A stretch of 64,000 nucleotides of DNA. Origin: JAMXLO01 sp963794185 (GTDB lineage Bacteria; Pseudomonadota; Alphaproteobacteria; Acetobacterales; Acetobacteraceae). Below are positions 1 through 10,276 of the stretch, piece after piece; position 1 is the first letter of the stretch, and each line of letters starts with the position of its first letter. The translations under genes and the position numbers were made by a program. The notes beneath the pieces are model-generated. The model was not told the DNA's origin. It made no database searches and saw only the letters and a list, made by a program, of their open reading frames with translations. The stretch is taken from assembly GCA_963794185.1 (NCBI GenBank), contig CAWCDM010000045.1, forward strand, positions 1 through 64,000, read 5' to 3'.

Positions 1-162
1 CGGATGTTTGTTGGTCCACTCCGAGTTTGAGCGCAGCGGTCTACCTGATCAGCGGCGATAACGCGGTGCTTTCGAAGCCCACTCGCGCAAGCACCCTTCC
101 ATCCGCCGCGTTTCGTGTGCAACTGGCCGGAATCGCAGGCCGGATTTCGTTTGCCTCGCCGG

Positions 163-303
163 CTATTTTGACGGCGACTTTGCACCCGGCTTTGGAGCAT
201 CGGCCTGCGGTCTGAGGAAGGTCGAGCTTACCGGCGAGAGCTTCTTGTCGGCCTTCGGCTTCTTGGCCTCGCGGTTACCGCGCTGCTTGTTGCCCTTGCC
301 CAT
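163..303 (-). CDS. Small basic hypothetical protein
   Basis: A 46-residue, lysine-rich protein beginning MGKGNKQRGNREAKKPK. The opening resembles short basic proteins of unknown function that recur in proteobacterial genomes. I chose the internal ATG at 303 because the longer reading frame upstream (to 507) has a composition unlike a protein and lacks any recognisable domain. No membrane segment or signal peptide is visible. The function is not known; the high charge would suit nucleic-acid contact, but this is only inference. Confidence 0.55.
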   Translation of the reverse strand: MGKGNKQRGNREAKKPKADKKLSPVSSTFLRPQADAPKPGAKSPSK

Positions 304-539
304 GATCGTTCGCCCTACGGTGGTGCTGCCGGCCGCTACGCACTGAAGGTCGGCGTGGCTGGCATACGGCTGTGCCGGCGCATCAGGTAGGCCCCGCGCG
401 GCACCCTTATGCAAGGGCCAAATGCGCGCAGGCGCCCGCCGCGCAACATTCGACGCCGATTGAGTGTCAAGGCGGCGCGGCAGCTTCCACGTTAGGACAC
501 CGGCCACAAGGCGTGCCGCTTCGAAGTGAAGTCCGCACT

Positions 540-1064
540 TCAGCGAATATCCTGGTCGGGCTCGCGGTAGGTCCCGAGCATCCTGTCCCAGAAGAAGTCA
601 ATCACGGCGAAGTTGCTGTTCGCATGCAGATGATGGGCGAAGTGAAGCTGCCGCTTGCGCCTGAACCACGCGAAGCGCTCCAGACGCGACCCCTCGACGT
701 GATATTCCTTGTCGATAAAGACATGCGCGTAGAACGACGCCGCACTGGCAAGCGCCATCACGACAAATAGATTGAGCGGCAGGACGAAAAACAGAACGCC
801 GCCCACCAGAATGGTTGGTATCAGAAAGAACGGCGTGTTGTTCCCGTCCATTCCCCTATAGACAGCAGACGTCAGATGGCCTCTGGCATAGTATGTATGG
901 TGAAAAATGATGTGGTTATGAAAGAACCGTCCGCCCAGCCGGTGATGGCCAAGCCAACAATGCATCAGAGTTTGGCCGCATGACATGACGAGATGCGCGC
1001 ATACAACAATCAGCCCAAACAGCGAAAGGTTCGAGACGAACCATCGCTCCCATCCAGGCATCAT
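540..1064 (-). CDS. Fatty acid hydroxylase / sterol desaturase family membrane protein
   Basis: A 174-residue membrane protein with the histidine clusters of the fatty-acid-hydroxylase/sterol-desaturase superfamily: HCWLGHH near residues 35-41, HNHIIFHH near 49-56, and HFAHHLH near 141-147. In the family these histidines bind a di-iron centre that hydroxylates or desaturates lipids in the membrane. Hydrophobic stretches lie near residues 10-30 and 78-108. The start MMPG follows a purine-rich stretch. It is shorter than typical members (about 250 residues), so it may be a minimal form. It stands alone at the left edge of a decayed island and could be cargo; the substrate cannot be told from sequence. 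Confidence 0.75.
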   Translation of the reverse strand: MMPGWERWFVSNLSLFGLIVVCAHLVMSCGQTLMHCWLGHHRLGGRFFHNHIIFHHTYYARGHLTSAVYRGMDGNNTPFFLIPTILVGGVLFFVLPLNLFVVMALASAASFYAHVFIDKEYHVEGSRLERFAWFRRKRQLHFAHHLHANSNFAVIDFFWDRMLGTYREPDQDIR

Positions 1065-1486
1065 CTCAGAAATCCCCTGCCGGCCGGATTATCACTGGCT
1101 GGCTTGCGTTCACGGCACGTCATCAGTCGTTAGCGCCGACCCGCACTGAGGACCGGACCATTGAGGGACCGACCGCGCCGTTTAATGCGACCTATCGGCA
1201 TACGGGGGGCGCTTGGTTGCCGTCGGGCTGGTCGAGCAGGGACCGCCCCAGTCCGGACCAGGGCGGCGGCCGGCACGTGTCCTCGCGGAGTTGAGGAAAA
1301 GTCCCCGCATATGTAGGCACCATTGACGCGGATACAATCACCCGAATCTACTCATTCGGAACCGGCCAGTCCCCGGCACGTGCCGCTCTGGCAATGGCAT
1401 CAGGAATCGGCATTGAACCCCACCAGGGGCGAACGGCGGCTATGGGTCGAAAGCCGCCATCAAAGGTAGGTTGGTGGCATCAGGTC
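1065..1486. other. Non-coding stretch with no recognised feature
   Basis: About 420 bases between the hydroxylase gene and the first decayed island gene. No convincing reading frame, RNA gene or repeat was seen. Confidence 0.4.
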
Positions 1487-2184
1487 CTACGCGGTCCTCG
1501 GAATCGCGAGTTTGTAGTGATCGGCCAGCGCGCCCAGACCGCGACACAGCAGTTCAGCTGCTGTCGTATGGCGCACATGCGCGAAGCCGCAAAGCCCCTG
1601 ATCGTCCCGCCGAGCACGATCCACAACACCGCCGGGGTCATACGTTGTCGAGGCGGCAACGCGCGGCGCACGCACTGGCAGACCTTCAGTTGTCGCTCGA
1701 TGATCGCAACGCGGTCCCGCGGCGCCACACGGACCTCGGAACGGAACATGCCTGGCAACGAGGGTTGCGACCGCTCGATCGCATCGCGCAGCTTCTCGCC
1801 GGCCTCGTCCTCCCGCGCATCGATCGTGCCGGACGCTTCAGCACCTCCAGCGGATCGGTCCGGCGAGCGCGACGCAGGGTGACCTTCGGCGCGTGTGGGT
1901 CTGGTGCGTCGACGACCTCCACGTCGGCCTCACGCACGATGGCGCCGCCGGGTCCACGGATCGGCACCAGTCTGATGCCGGGGCCGTAGTCGCTGCGGTT
2001 GACCACCCCCAGATCCCGACCGACGCGACGTGCCCGGGCGAGCTGCGCCGCCTCTGCCGCCGCCTTGGCCTGGCGGATAGGCTCTGTCGCCAGCGCAAGC
2101 AGGAGAGGGGCCTTGGCCCGGATGCGGTCAAGGCGGGCCCGGCAGGCTCGGGTGGCCCGGGGTCGGCCGTGAACCGTGCGCCAT
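1487..2184 (-). pseudogene. Decayed DUF6456-like island gene
   Basis: Read on the minus strand, pieces in successive frames join into one protein. It starts MAHGSRPTPG at 2184, continues through RIRAKAPLLLALATEPIRQ and VVNRSDYGPGIRLVPIRG, then LPGMFRSEVRVAP and RQLKVCQCVRRAL, and ends near ELLCRGLGALADHYKL. The second half resembles DUF6456-type proteins of alphaproteobacterial phages and islands, which end with a helical region around an LGGTIRGFA motif (visible here). At least three frame changes (near 2160, 1830-1760 and 1680-1570) break it, so no full product is expected. The family name is from memory; the decay itself is seen directly. Confidence 0.5.
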
Positions 2185-2262
2185 CAGTCACCGGCCGCGT
2201 CGCCGGCGCATGGGCGCGTCCCCAACGCGGCGTGCGCGGGGCATCAACGTGACCCCCAGCGT

Positions 2263-2571
2263 TCACCAGGGCTGCCTTGCAGGGGCATTTGTCACAATGT
2301 CGCTTGCGCGCGCGCGAGCAGGGAGGACCCGGGTAAGTAAACCAGGGTGGGGCGACATGATATTATCAAAAATAGACCGCCGAACGCCTTGGACTCGCGC
2401 GCGCGAGTGACAATGTCGACAAAATCTCCCTCGGCAGCTGGAGCCGCGGCCGGAAACGTCGCCAAAGTGGCCAAGGCGGCCAAAAGTCTCGCTGCCGGGA
2501 ACGGCGCATTGGCGACCCAACAGCGTGATGCTCGGAAACCGGACTGGCGACAATGGCGACAACGAGATCAC
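2263..2571 (-). pseudogene. Remnant of a small island protein, frameshifted
   Basis: Two overlapping minus-strand frames share one inferred protein: a serine/proline start (LSPLSPVRF), then LATLATFPAAAPAAEGDFVDIV and RARESKAFGGLFLI. The match of sense between the two frames suggests one small gene that has picked up indels. It lies just downstream of the primase remnant and may be the tail of the same transcription unit. No function is recognised. Confidence 0.3.
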
Positions 2572-2607
2572 GCTGGACCCTGCCGCGTCCGGTGCAGCAT
2601 CTCGGCG

Positions 2608-5438
2608 TCAGCAGCGAGGTCCGCGCGGGTTCTCTCGCGCAGCGCGCGCTCCCGCTGCGCCCTGGCCTCGAATGCGACGTGCACCGCCGGATTCACGATC
2701 CAGGCGGATACCAGGCTTCACCGGGTTGGTCGGCGGCTCCGGCTCCAGCCAACCGACCGTGGTCAGGCTGGCCATCACCGCATCCAATTCGGCGCGGGCC
2801 TCCGGATGACGCAGATCGCGGTACACCCGGACGATGTCGCGGCTGGTGATGCGGTCCATCCGGTGCGCCAGGATGTGGCCTGCGATCGACTGGGCGTGGC
2901 TTGTCTGCACGGTGCAGAACATCACGGCCTCGGCGCGCAGCAGGTGGGGCGCCACGATGTCGCGCATGAAGCGCGCGACCCGGTGGGCGGTCGACTCCGT
3001 CACCACGTCAATGTGCGGCGCTGCCACACCGGTCAGAGCCGCGTCGGCGAGGTCGATCAGGTGGAACGTGAGACAGAGGCGAGCGAACAGGCCCGGCCAC
3101 TTCCCGAGTGCGGCCCGGAGCCTCGGGTAGTGTCCGGCATCGCCGCCATCGCGCGGGCGAGTGCGTCGGTGTCTTCGCGGTGCCTGTGTGCCTCGGAATG
3201 CAGGATTACGGCGCCGGTGCTGGCGCCGTCCATCAGCCGCCGTGGATAGATCGCCGTCAGCCTCGGGAACAGCGCCTCGTAGCGCTGGCGCGCGGCAAAA
3301 TCCGGCGCGCGGTCCAGGCCGGCCCGTTGCGGGCCTGGGACGCAGTAGAGGAGCCTCTGCAGCAGTCCGTCGTCGGCGGTGTCCTTCGCGATGCGCTGGA
3401 TCGGCCCAGGCTGTATCCCGCCAAGGAAGCAGGCTGACCAGTTGGAAACGGCGAATGTGCCTCGCCCGATCCGGTCGATAACGTATCTGCCACCATTGTA
3501 GAGCCGGAGGTACGCGCCGCGGTCTCCGCCACCTCGACCGCCCGCCTTGTAGCGATCCAGGTTGCCGAAGAACTCGCTCATCTCATCGTGGCGCGCGAGA
3601 ATTTTCCGGCTGGCGCTTTCTGCAGCGCATCGTCGTCATCTCGAGTACTTCCGAGATGGCCTCCATGGTGGCGCCTTCGACAAGGTATCGCGTCCAGCTT
3701 TGGCGGTATCGGCTCCGGCGTACCGGCCTTGTCATCGGCGAGCTTCCACGCCGCCAGCGAGGCCTTGTAGTTGCGCATCTCCTCCTGGTGGCGCTCCCCG
3801 GCCTCGGCGTCGAGGTGGTCGATTGGCCTGGTGCACGTGGCGATGATCGGCGTTTTGAGGATGGACGGGTCACCGACGATCGCGCCCCAGAGCCTGGGGT
3901 TCTCGGTCCAGGTGGTGTCGTGGCGCTTCGGCTGAATGCGCCAGTGTCGCTCATCACCGAGGCACACGAGACAAGGCAGCGAGGGCGACACTAGTAAAGT
4001 CCACGCCCATTCGCTCGCTCGTGTCCTTCACGAAGCCCCAAAGCGCGTCCGGGACATGCCCCGGCCGCAGTTCCGGTGGAGCTGCGTCCGCGTCGGCGAG
4101 AAATCTATCGGCGGCGGCCACGTGACCGCGGCCTTTCTTCCGGTCACCGGTTCATCGGCCGGTTTGACCAGGAATTCCGGATCTGTCAGATCGGCGATCG
4201 TGAGCCATTCTTGTTCGAGCATGCGCTTCACGAAGAAGAGCCGGTCCTTGCCGTCGCAGTGCGCGTGCCGGCAATGAACCAAGAAGCCTTTGTTCCGGCC
4301 GAGGCCGGCATCAGTGACGAACGTCGCGCCATCGGTTCCAGGCACGGTGTGCGCGGCCTCGTTGGGGCACCGCGTATGAACCTTGATGCTTTCGGCGATG
4401 CGTCCCGTGAGAACGGACGGGCGTCGGGACCGCAGCGCAGTCGCGATAAGGAACCGGTCGCCGTGATTAGAGCCAGTCCCGCAGGTTCACCACCTCGCCT
4501 GTGGCGGCATCTACATGCTCATGGTCCTCGTCAGATTGCGCGGCGCCTCCTCCCGCGAGGAGAGGTTTCTGGGCTGATCGGCAATCCGACCGGCACGGGC
4601 AACGCGAAGATATTGCACGGCTCGCCATCGATGATCGCTGTTTCAGGTGGCGGCCCGTCACTTGGCCGTCGGGGCAGATAGAACAGCCGCGACGTATCGA
4701 CGCACGACTGATCGTGTTGCAGACCAAGTGCCGCGGCCAGCACCCTCGATGCATTGTTTCCAAACCGCGTTCGCCACGTCCTGTGAAGGGTAGTCAGTCG
4801 CGCGCCACGGGCGGCACGAGCGGGCAACACGACCGAAACTTCGGGCAGGGGAGGTGTCGGAAGATTACGAATTCCTCTGTCTCGCTCTCGACCACGGCGC
4901 CGGCGGCGACGCGCGGCAGCATCCCCTTGACCTCGACCAGATACGCCGTCTCGGCGCCGATCGGACAATCGGAGAAGAACTTCCGCCAGTTCTGGCGATT
5001 TGCTTTCGTCGTAGTCGTGAGATGCGAGTGCGTGCTGGATATGACAGCGGCCCAGCCCTTCGAGCGCACCGCAGCCGCGATCTCATCCGACGTCGCGCCG
5101 CCGTCGCTGTCCAGGAATGCCGCGTCGATCTGGTCCGCATCCGCCTTGTGCCGCCTGGCTCCACGAAACACAGCCGGGACAATGCAAGTTCCCTTCTTGC
5201 GGCCGACCGAATGCGTGGTGAGGATGCCGACCAGATCGTGCCACGGCACACTGCGCCGGTCTGCCCAAGTGGTCTGGGTGTATGTCCCGAACGTGCAGGA
5301 GATGATCTTGCAGGCTACGTCATGGGTGCAGGATGGCGGGGGCAGCGCTGATCGCACCGCCTCCAATGCCATCTCCGGTGGAAGGTATGTCAACCACCTG
5401 GTCGCGGCATTCGCCTGTGTATACGACGTGTGCACCAC
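2608..5438 (-). pseudogene. Decayed DUF3987-type primase/helicase of an integrated element
   Basis: A run of minus-strand fragments in shifting frames reads as one large protein. The N-terminal part (5438-4794) contains AFLDSDGGATSDEI and VISSTHSHLTTTTKANRQ, like primase-type domains. The next pieces give AAALGLQHDQSCVDTSRLFYL, then EHVDAATGEVVNLRDWL, then LVHCRHAHCDGKDRLFF. The piece at 3991-3578 holds WGAIVGDPSILKTPII, the nucleotide-binding-like segment of DUF3987 proteins. Later pieces give SACFLGGIQPGPIQRI (3581-3057) and ILAHRMDRITSRDIVRVYRDLR (3027-2608), the usual DUF3987 end. At least six frame changes separate these pieces. Such proteins start replication in prophages and islands, so this one marks the region as an inactive element. 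Confidence 0.6.
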
Positions 5439-5462
5439 GATACTCCGCCAACAAGTCCGGGG

Positions 5463-5782
5463 TTAGCTCTGCGCATACCGCCGCCGGGTAACTCGGGCGA
5501 CGACGTCGGCGATCACCATGCCGGGGATGGCAGTCCGACCCTTTACGGAAACCAGCAAACTGTTCTTGGTAGCGCCCTCCGCAACACGCGGCCTCATCAC
5601 GGCGCCCTGCGGCGCCTGATCCTTGCCCCAGGCGGGCACTCGGCCGTCAGGCAGATAGCAGCGGCGCCGCTGCGGCGCTGAAGCTCGGCCTTGCACGCCT
5701 CGGCGTCCTCTCGCCGTTCAAATCCGCGGTGCGAGACGAAAGCCGGCAACCGTCGGCCTGTAGGCAATGCCCAGTAATCCAT
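5463..5782 (-). pseudogene. Small island ORF, frameshifted
   Basis: From the ATG at 5782 the frame reads MDYWALPTGRRLPAFVSHRGF then EDAEACKAELQRRSG, a plausible small soluble protein. After about residue 45 the sense moves to another frame ending VKGRTAIPGMVIADVVARV before a stop at 5463. It sits directly upstream of the primase remnant and is probably a small element gene. No family is recognised. Confidence 0.35.
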
Positions 5783-5903
5783 CTCGTGCGTCCTCTGTCG
5801 AAGACAACGCGCAGATGTTGTCGGACTGGCCATTCGGCGTAGATCCGGCTTACCTGCCTTGATCTAACCTGCGGCAATCGCCCACGCGTTTGACGTGGGG
5901 TGT

Positions 5904-6158
5904 CTACGCGGCTGTGCGAACGGATTCATAGGCCAGCCGGCGAGCTCGGCGTTGCTCCTTGGCTGTCTTGGGCGTCATCCGGTGTTGCTGGAGCGCGGTT
6001 CGCAATTCCGAGCGGAACCACCGCGGAGCGCGCGGCAGCGGATACACCGGCGCCGGCAATCGTCCGGCGCCCACCGCGCGCCAGAAAGCGGCGAGAGACA
6101 ATCCCACCTCGGTGGCGGCTGCCTTTGCGGGTAACGGAAGATCGATGATGTCTGGCAT
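5904..6158 (-). CDS. AlpA-like excisionase/transcriptional regulator
   Basis: An 84-residue protein starting MPDIIDLPLPAKAAATEVGLS. The segment LSLAAFWRAVGAGRLPAPVY matches the winged-helix pattern of AlpA/excisionase proteins, in which a helix-turn-helix is followed by a short LPxPv wing; the C-terminal tail is rich in arginine. A strong ribosome-binding site (GAGAGGGTG) precedes the ATG at 6158, which is why I prefer it to the longer frame. AlpA proteins activate integrase expression or help excision, and an integrase gene lies 1 kb away, so this is probably the directionality factor of the same element. It is one of the few intact island genes. Confidence 0.6.
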   Translation of the reverse strand: MPDIIDLPLPAKAAATEVGLSLAAFWRAVGAGRLPAPVYPLPRAPRWFRSELRTALQQHRMTPKTAKEQRRARRLAYESVRTAA

Positions 6159-6279
6159 GAAAGCACCCTCTCGGCGTCGTTTTAGGTGCTCCCCAATATT
6201 CGCAAGGCGCAGGCGTTGTCTAAATCCACAAATTCGTATTTTGTGAAGTGCAGATTTGCGGATATCCGCAAGTCGCGTT

Positions 6280-7239
6280 TTAGCGAGCGAGCCGTTTGCG
6301 GATTGTCTCTGCATTCTGTTTGCGCTTCACCTCTGCTCGTTGGATGCGAGTGAGGATCGCAGCATCCGTCATGTCGAGCGCCTTCATCAGATCGGGGTGG
6401 AGCTGCGCGATCTCGGTGGGCATGCGTAACTTGGCTCGCGCAAGCAGCTCCACGTAAAAGCGAACACAAGGACCGCCCACTGTTTGTCCACGCCTCGTCC
6501 CACCAGGTTTCCGTCCGGTCGCGCGCTCGTAGGTCTCGTTGCAAGCAACAAACAGGTGGGAGGCTGACTTGGCCTCACGGCTCCATCTGCTGCGTGTGCC
6601 GTTCTTTTTGTCTCGGCACGCCTTGTCGGCGGCAGCCTCGGCGAGGCACGCAATCATGGCTACCCCAGCGATCGCGCGTTCGAATACCTCAAATGTAGCA
6701 AGGGATTTGGTTGTCAATTCGTCAAACGGGACTCTGAACTTGTGCCCGTCCGCCTGCCGCCGTCGAATATCGACCGCGAACTCAAGACGCGGAGGATGTT
6801 CCATGCCATGCGGGCGGCGCCACTGCGGAAAGCCATTGGGTGGCAGCACGCGTCGAGACCATGCTCTGCCTGGGTCGACTTACCCCATTGCTGCAATACC
6901 GTGAGCGCGGGAAGCACATCCTCGCCCAGGGCCAGGTCGGGCGCCCCGACGAATCCCAACGCGAGCAATGTTGCGCGCGCGTGAGCCGCCATGCCGCACG
7001 CCCACTTTGCGATCTCTCCGTCGCTCGCTACGGAGAATTCGCGCCACACGGCGATAAAGTAACTCAGATCGGAATTTAGCCTCTTCTCTCCAATTCCATT
7101 GCGGCTGATCGGTGAAGGTGACGCGCTCCCCCGTGGCCAGAGCTATCGCTTCGAAGTCCTCTTCCGTGAGGAATGCGTCCCACAGTTCGACTGGACTAAA
7201 CAGAAGTCTAGTCGGTTGCTGGCTTGTGCGTGCTATCAT
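6280..7239 (-). pseudogene. Island protein of unknown function, broken in three pieces
   Basis: The first piece (from 7239) has the start MIARTSQQPTRLLFSPVELWDAFLTEEDFEAIAL. The sense then moves to a second frame (REFSVASDGEIAKWACGMAAHA, 7049-6850). It returns to the first frame for the last 189 codons, which end in a basic helix AEVKRKQNAETIRKRLAR. The last piece could also be its own gene starting MEHPPRLEF at 6804. No domain is recognised; the run of charged helices would suit an element-encoded DNA-related protein. It ends about 120 bases upstream of the AlpA-like gene. Confidence 0.35.
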
Positions 7240-8482
7240 TGCAGCGCCCTCCGTAACGGGACCACCGCCGCAATCGGCCGATCAGTCACCAACCTCGCCA
7301 CGTGCGCCTGCCACCGTGACAACGCTTCGATCACTTCGGGCGCGAAGTCATGCCGGTCATAGGTCCGCTCGAGCGCGCTCCGCCCCGAAATGTGATTCAA
7401 CGCCGCCTCGGCATGATCGCGTGGCACGCCGAGACGCGTCATTCCGGTGCGCGCTGTGCGGCGTAAATCGTGAATATGCCAGTCAGCGACGCCAGATTTC
7501 GCATCCAAGCGGGCTTTGATCTTGCTGAACCCTGAAAGCCCCGATCCTGCAATGTCGCCCAGCAATCGCCAGCCGCGGCCGGCGCAGTCGCCGTGTCCCG
7601 GCCAGATCGCGCGCAGCTCGGCGGCGACTAGCGGATGTAGCGGCACGGTGATGCTACGCGATTTTTCGTTCTGGTGCCCGGGATCGACCATCTGCCGCGA
7701 TCAAGGTCGATCTCACCCGTTGAGATGTCCGCGACTTCCTGTCGCCGCGCGGCCGTCATCGTTAGCAAATGGATGAAAGCTCGCGGCTTCGGCCGCATGA
7801 CGTCTGCGGCCTGCCAGATCGCTCGCAGTTCATCATCGGTCAGCACGCGGGCGCGGGCGCCTACAGCCGGCGCCAGCACGCTCGCGCCCTTCCTGGGCAG
7901 CAATGCCCTGTCTGTCCAGCCTGCCGCCTCCGCATGGTTCAGGAAGGCGCTGCAGGTGCGATACAGGTTCGCACCGGACGATGCGGACTGCCGGCACTTG
8001 CGGGCGATCAGAGTTGTCCAGTCCACCCGAGTCGTCTCGGTTAGCGGCCGGGTGCCGAGGTGCGGAGCGATCTCCCTCTCGCAAAGCCGAAGCACCGCTA
8101 CCGCATAACCGTCCGCCCAGTAGCCCGATCTTGCCTCACGCCATTCGGCAAGCCGGTCTGCCACGGTGGGCAGGCCGGTGCGGGCCGCAAGTTCGGCCTG
8201 CCGCGCCTGCCGCTCTGCCACCGGGTCGCCACCGGCCAGGATGGCGGCCGAGATGCCCAGTGCCCGCTTCCTTGCCTCTGCGATGCCCACGGCGGGCCAT
8301 GTGCCGATCTTCGGCCGGGTGCGCTTTCCGTCGGCGGTGCGCGCCCTGACAGACCATGTGGCCGCTCCGGCGGGCGTGATCCGCAGCACCAGACCACCGG
8401 CGCGCGTATCCCAAATCTCGAGCCGGCCAGCCGCGGGCGGCTTCACGCCGCGCAGCCAGACGTCAGTCAGTTCCCGCCGCAT
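7236..8482 (-). pseudogene. Tyrosine integrase (P4 type), single frameshift
   Basis: Phage-type tyrosine recombinase of about 415 residues once one base is restored. The N-terminal DUF4102-like arm-binding domain reads RLEIWDTRAGGLVLRI. The catalytic domain shows the first arginine (TAARRQEV), the HxxR box (HDLRRTARTGM), the next histidine (LNHIS) and the tyrosine (RTYDRHDF). The frame breaks in a run of five T (7662-7666; A on the coding strand); six would give KTKKSRSITVPL and full length. I chose the start MRRELTDVWL at 8482; the longer frame upstream only translates the tRNA fragment backwards. The gene points away from the tRNA-Lys 3' end at 8657-8703, the expected attachment site. The gap may be a sequencing error, so it could be functional. 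Confidence 0.8.
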
Positions 8483-8656
8483 CGTTGCGTCCCCCCGTGG
8501 CTCAATCTTGTGCTCTCGATTTCGGACCCCCGGGGTCCAAAATCGGCGCGATGGAGGGATATCACGCGAGACACCGGGACACCAGAGTGGACACAAGAGC
8601 GGCAGATTTCCTAGGGAAAGCACAAGCTTGTGGTGTGGCCCAAGGCTGTATCCTTT

Positions 8657-8703
8657 GACTTTTAATCTTGGGGCCGTGGGTTCGAGTCCCACCGGGCTCA
8701 CCA
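8657..8703 (+). other. 3' half of a tRNA-Lys gene, probable attachment site (attR)
   Basis: From the anticodon loop CTTTTAA onward the sequence matches a tRNA-Lys(TTT): variable loop, T arm GTGGGTTCGAGTCCCAC, acceptor strand CGGGCTC and CCA at 8701-8703. Upstream of the anticodon the D arm and 5' acceptor strand are absent, so this is not a working tRNA. Tyrosine integrases commonly recombine into the 3' half of tRNA genes. The fragment lies 175 bases from the integrase start and its 3' end points away from the element, as expected for the distal junction. The intact tRNA-Lys would then lie beyond the left edge of the window. Confidence 0.7.
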
Positions 8704-8789
8704 GCCAAGTATCTGAAATCATTCAGCATGGCACCCATCCTGTCGCCGTATGGGCCAGCCTGCCCGTTCATGGAACCAGTTCTTATCGA

Positions 8790-8818
8790 TTGACTTAGGG
8801 CTAAAAACCGTTTTATAA
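8790..8818 (+). promoter_or_regulatory. Sigma-70-type promoter for the ECF sigma gene
   Basis: TTGACT (8790-8795) and TTATAA (8813-8818) are separated by exactly 17 bases. Transcription would start near 8825, which argues for translation from the ATG at 8849 rather than the upstream in-frame codon at 8819. Confidence 0.6.
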
Positions 8819-8848
8819 GTGTACTCGCTTTTGCGTGAAGCCCAGGGA

Positions 8849-9478
8849 ATGTCAACCGCCCGCTGCAATGCCGACACGAAGCCGAAGTGGCTGATGGCCC
8901 GGGGCCTGAGGCAACGCGACAACAGCACGGCTGCCGTGACCGGGCCGAGTGTGTTGAGCCAGATCGAGGCATGCATACCCTCGCTGCGGCGCTATGCGGT
9001 GGCCTTGCTGCACAGTCGGGCGGCGGCGGACGACCTCGTGCATGATTGCCTGGTGCGTGCACTCGACATGCTGCACACCAGGCACGACGGGACCGACGTG
9101 AGGGCGTGGCTGTTCGCGAGCCTGCACACCTTGATCATCAGCCGGAAGCGCCGCCGCCGCTTTGGTGTGCCGGCGGAGGTCCTCGACGAGACCGCCCAGG
9201 AAGCCGCACACGACCAGTGCCTGTCCGAGGAGGAGGTGCGGCAATGGCGCGATCTGCTGCAGGGTCTGGAGCGTCTGCCGGATCAGGAGCGCAGCGCGGT
9301 GCTGCTGGTCTCGGTGGAGGATTTTTCATACCCGGAAGCAGCCACGGTGCTGGGCGTGCCGGCTCGCATGATGATGTCACACCTGGCGCGAGGCCGTGAA
9401 CGGCTGCGCGAGTTCACCAACACGGACGTGGGTCCGGCACTACGGAGGGTCAAATGGGCAGTTACGCCAGCGGCCTAG
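8849..9478 (+). CDS. ECF-family RNA polymerase sigma factor
   Basis: A 209-residue sigma factor. Region 2 is seen as LRRYAVALLHSRAAADDLVHDC followed by RAWLFASLHTLIISRKRR. Region 4 is seen as LERLPDQERSAVLLVSVEDF and YPEAATVLGVPARMMMSHLARGRERLREF, the helix-turn-helix that reads the -35 element. There is no region 1 or 3, as expected for ECF sigmas. The start MSTARCNADTK follows CAGGGA and lies just downstream of a good promoter. The next gene, a membrane anti-sigma factor, overlaps its end by 25 bases, so the two are co-expressed. The signal sensed is not evident. A GGAACC at 8772 is not correctly placed for autoregulation. Confidence 0.85.
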   Translation: MSTARCNADTKPKWLMARGLRQRDNSTAAVTGPSVLSQIEACIPSLRRYAVALLHSRAAADDLVHDCLVRALDMLHTRHDGTDVRAWLFASLHTLIISRKRRRRFGVPAEVLDETAQEAAHDQCLSEEEVRQWRDLLQGLERLPDQERSAVLLVSVEDFSYPEAATVLGVPARMMMSHLARGRERLREFTNTDVGPALRRVKWAVTPAA

Positions 9479-10269
9479 GCGGCGAACTCGGCTGCCCGGT
9501 CATCGACGCGGATCTGCATGCCTATGTGGATCGCCAGCTGCCTGCGGAACGTCGCCCTGTGGTGGAGCGTTTCCTGCAGGATAATTCCGAATCCGCGGGG
9601 CGGGTCAGCGCGTACGCTGCCCAGCGGGAGGCGCTGCGCGCGGCGTTGGCGGGTCCGGCACGCGAGCCGGTTCCACAGCGACTCAACCCATACCTGATGC
9701 TCCAAAAGCGCAGCAGCGAGCAGCGCAACAGCCAGCGCCAGATCGTTTGGCGCATGGCGGCCACGGTCGTGCTCGCCATAGGTCTTGGCGGCGCCGGCGG
9801 CTGGGGGCTGCATGTGGGTTACGACCGCCTCGAACAGCGCCATGTGGACACGTTCGGCCAGCAGGCCGCAGCCGCGTATCTGACCCTGGCGCAGGCCACG
9901 CCGCAGCCGCTCCAGGTCGCGTCGATCGAGGGCCTCTCGACGAGCGTCTCGAAGGCGCTGGGTGTGCCGGTGCAGTTTCATGACACCGCTTCGGCGGGCT
10001 TTACTCTGCTCAGCGGCTGGGTTCTGCCCGCGCCCAACGGGCAGGCCGTGCAGCTGGCGTTTCGCGACGTCAAGGACAACAAGGTGATCACGATGTATCT
10101 CGAAGGTCGCCCCGGCGCCAAGGAGACGCCGTTCCGCCGTGTTGCCGGCGGTGGCGTCCCGACCGTCGCCTGGGAAGACGACGACCTCGCCTGCGCGATC
10201 AGCGGCACCGTGGACCCCGAGCGGCTGGAACAGGTCGGCCGCAGCATCTACGACGCTCTGCTGTCCTGA
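9454..10269 (+). CDS. Membrane anti-sigma factor
   Basis: A 271-residue protein with an N-terminal cytoplasmic segment, DADLHAYVDRQLPAERRPVVERFL (near residues 18-41), typical of anti-sigma domains that clamp ECF sigmas. One membrane helix lies near residues 100-120 (MAATVVLAIGLGGAGGWGL), followed by a periplasmic domain of about 150 residues. The HxxxCxxC zinc site found in ZAS-type anti-sigma proteins is absent, so this is a zinc-free form. It overlaps the sigma gene and almost certainly regulates it. The periplasmic part contains SGWVLPAPNGQAVQLAFRD and may sense the signal. A hairpin and a T-run terminator follow. Confidence 0.75.
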   Translation: MGSYASGLGGELGCPVIDADLHAYVDRQLPAERRPVVERFLQDNSESAGRVSAYAAQREALRAALAGPAREPVPQRLNPYLMLQKRSSEQRNSQRQIVWRMAATVVLAIGLGGAGGWGLHVGYDRLEQRHVDTFGQQAAAAYLTLAQATPQPLQVASIEGLSTSVSKALGVPVQFHDTASAGFTLLSGWVLPAPNGQAVQLAFRDVKDNKVITMYLEGRPGAKETPFRRVAGGGVPTVAWEDDDLACAISGTVDPERLEQVGRSIYDALLS

Positions 10270-10276
10270 AAATACC

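Noticed and set aside
8628..8703. A complete tRNA-Lys gene
   Set aside because: The D arm and a proper 5' acceptor strand are missing; only the part from the anticodon loop to CCA matches.
8772..8777. GGAACC as a -35 element for an ECF sigma factor (autoregulation)
   Set aside because: No CGTT or GTC -10 lies 16-18 bases downstream; the nearest CGTT is over 30 bases away.
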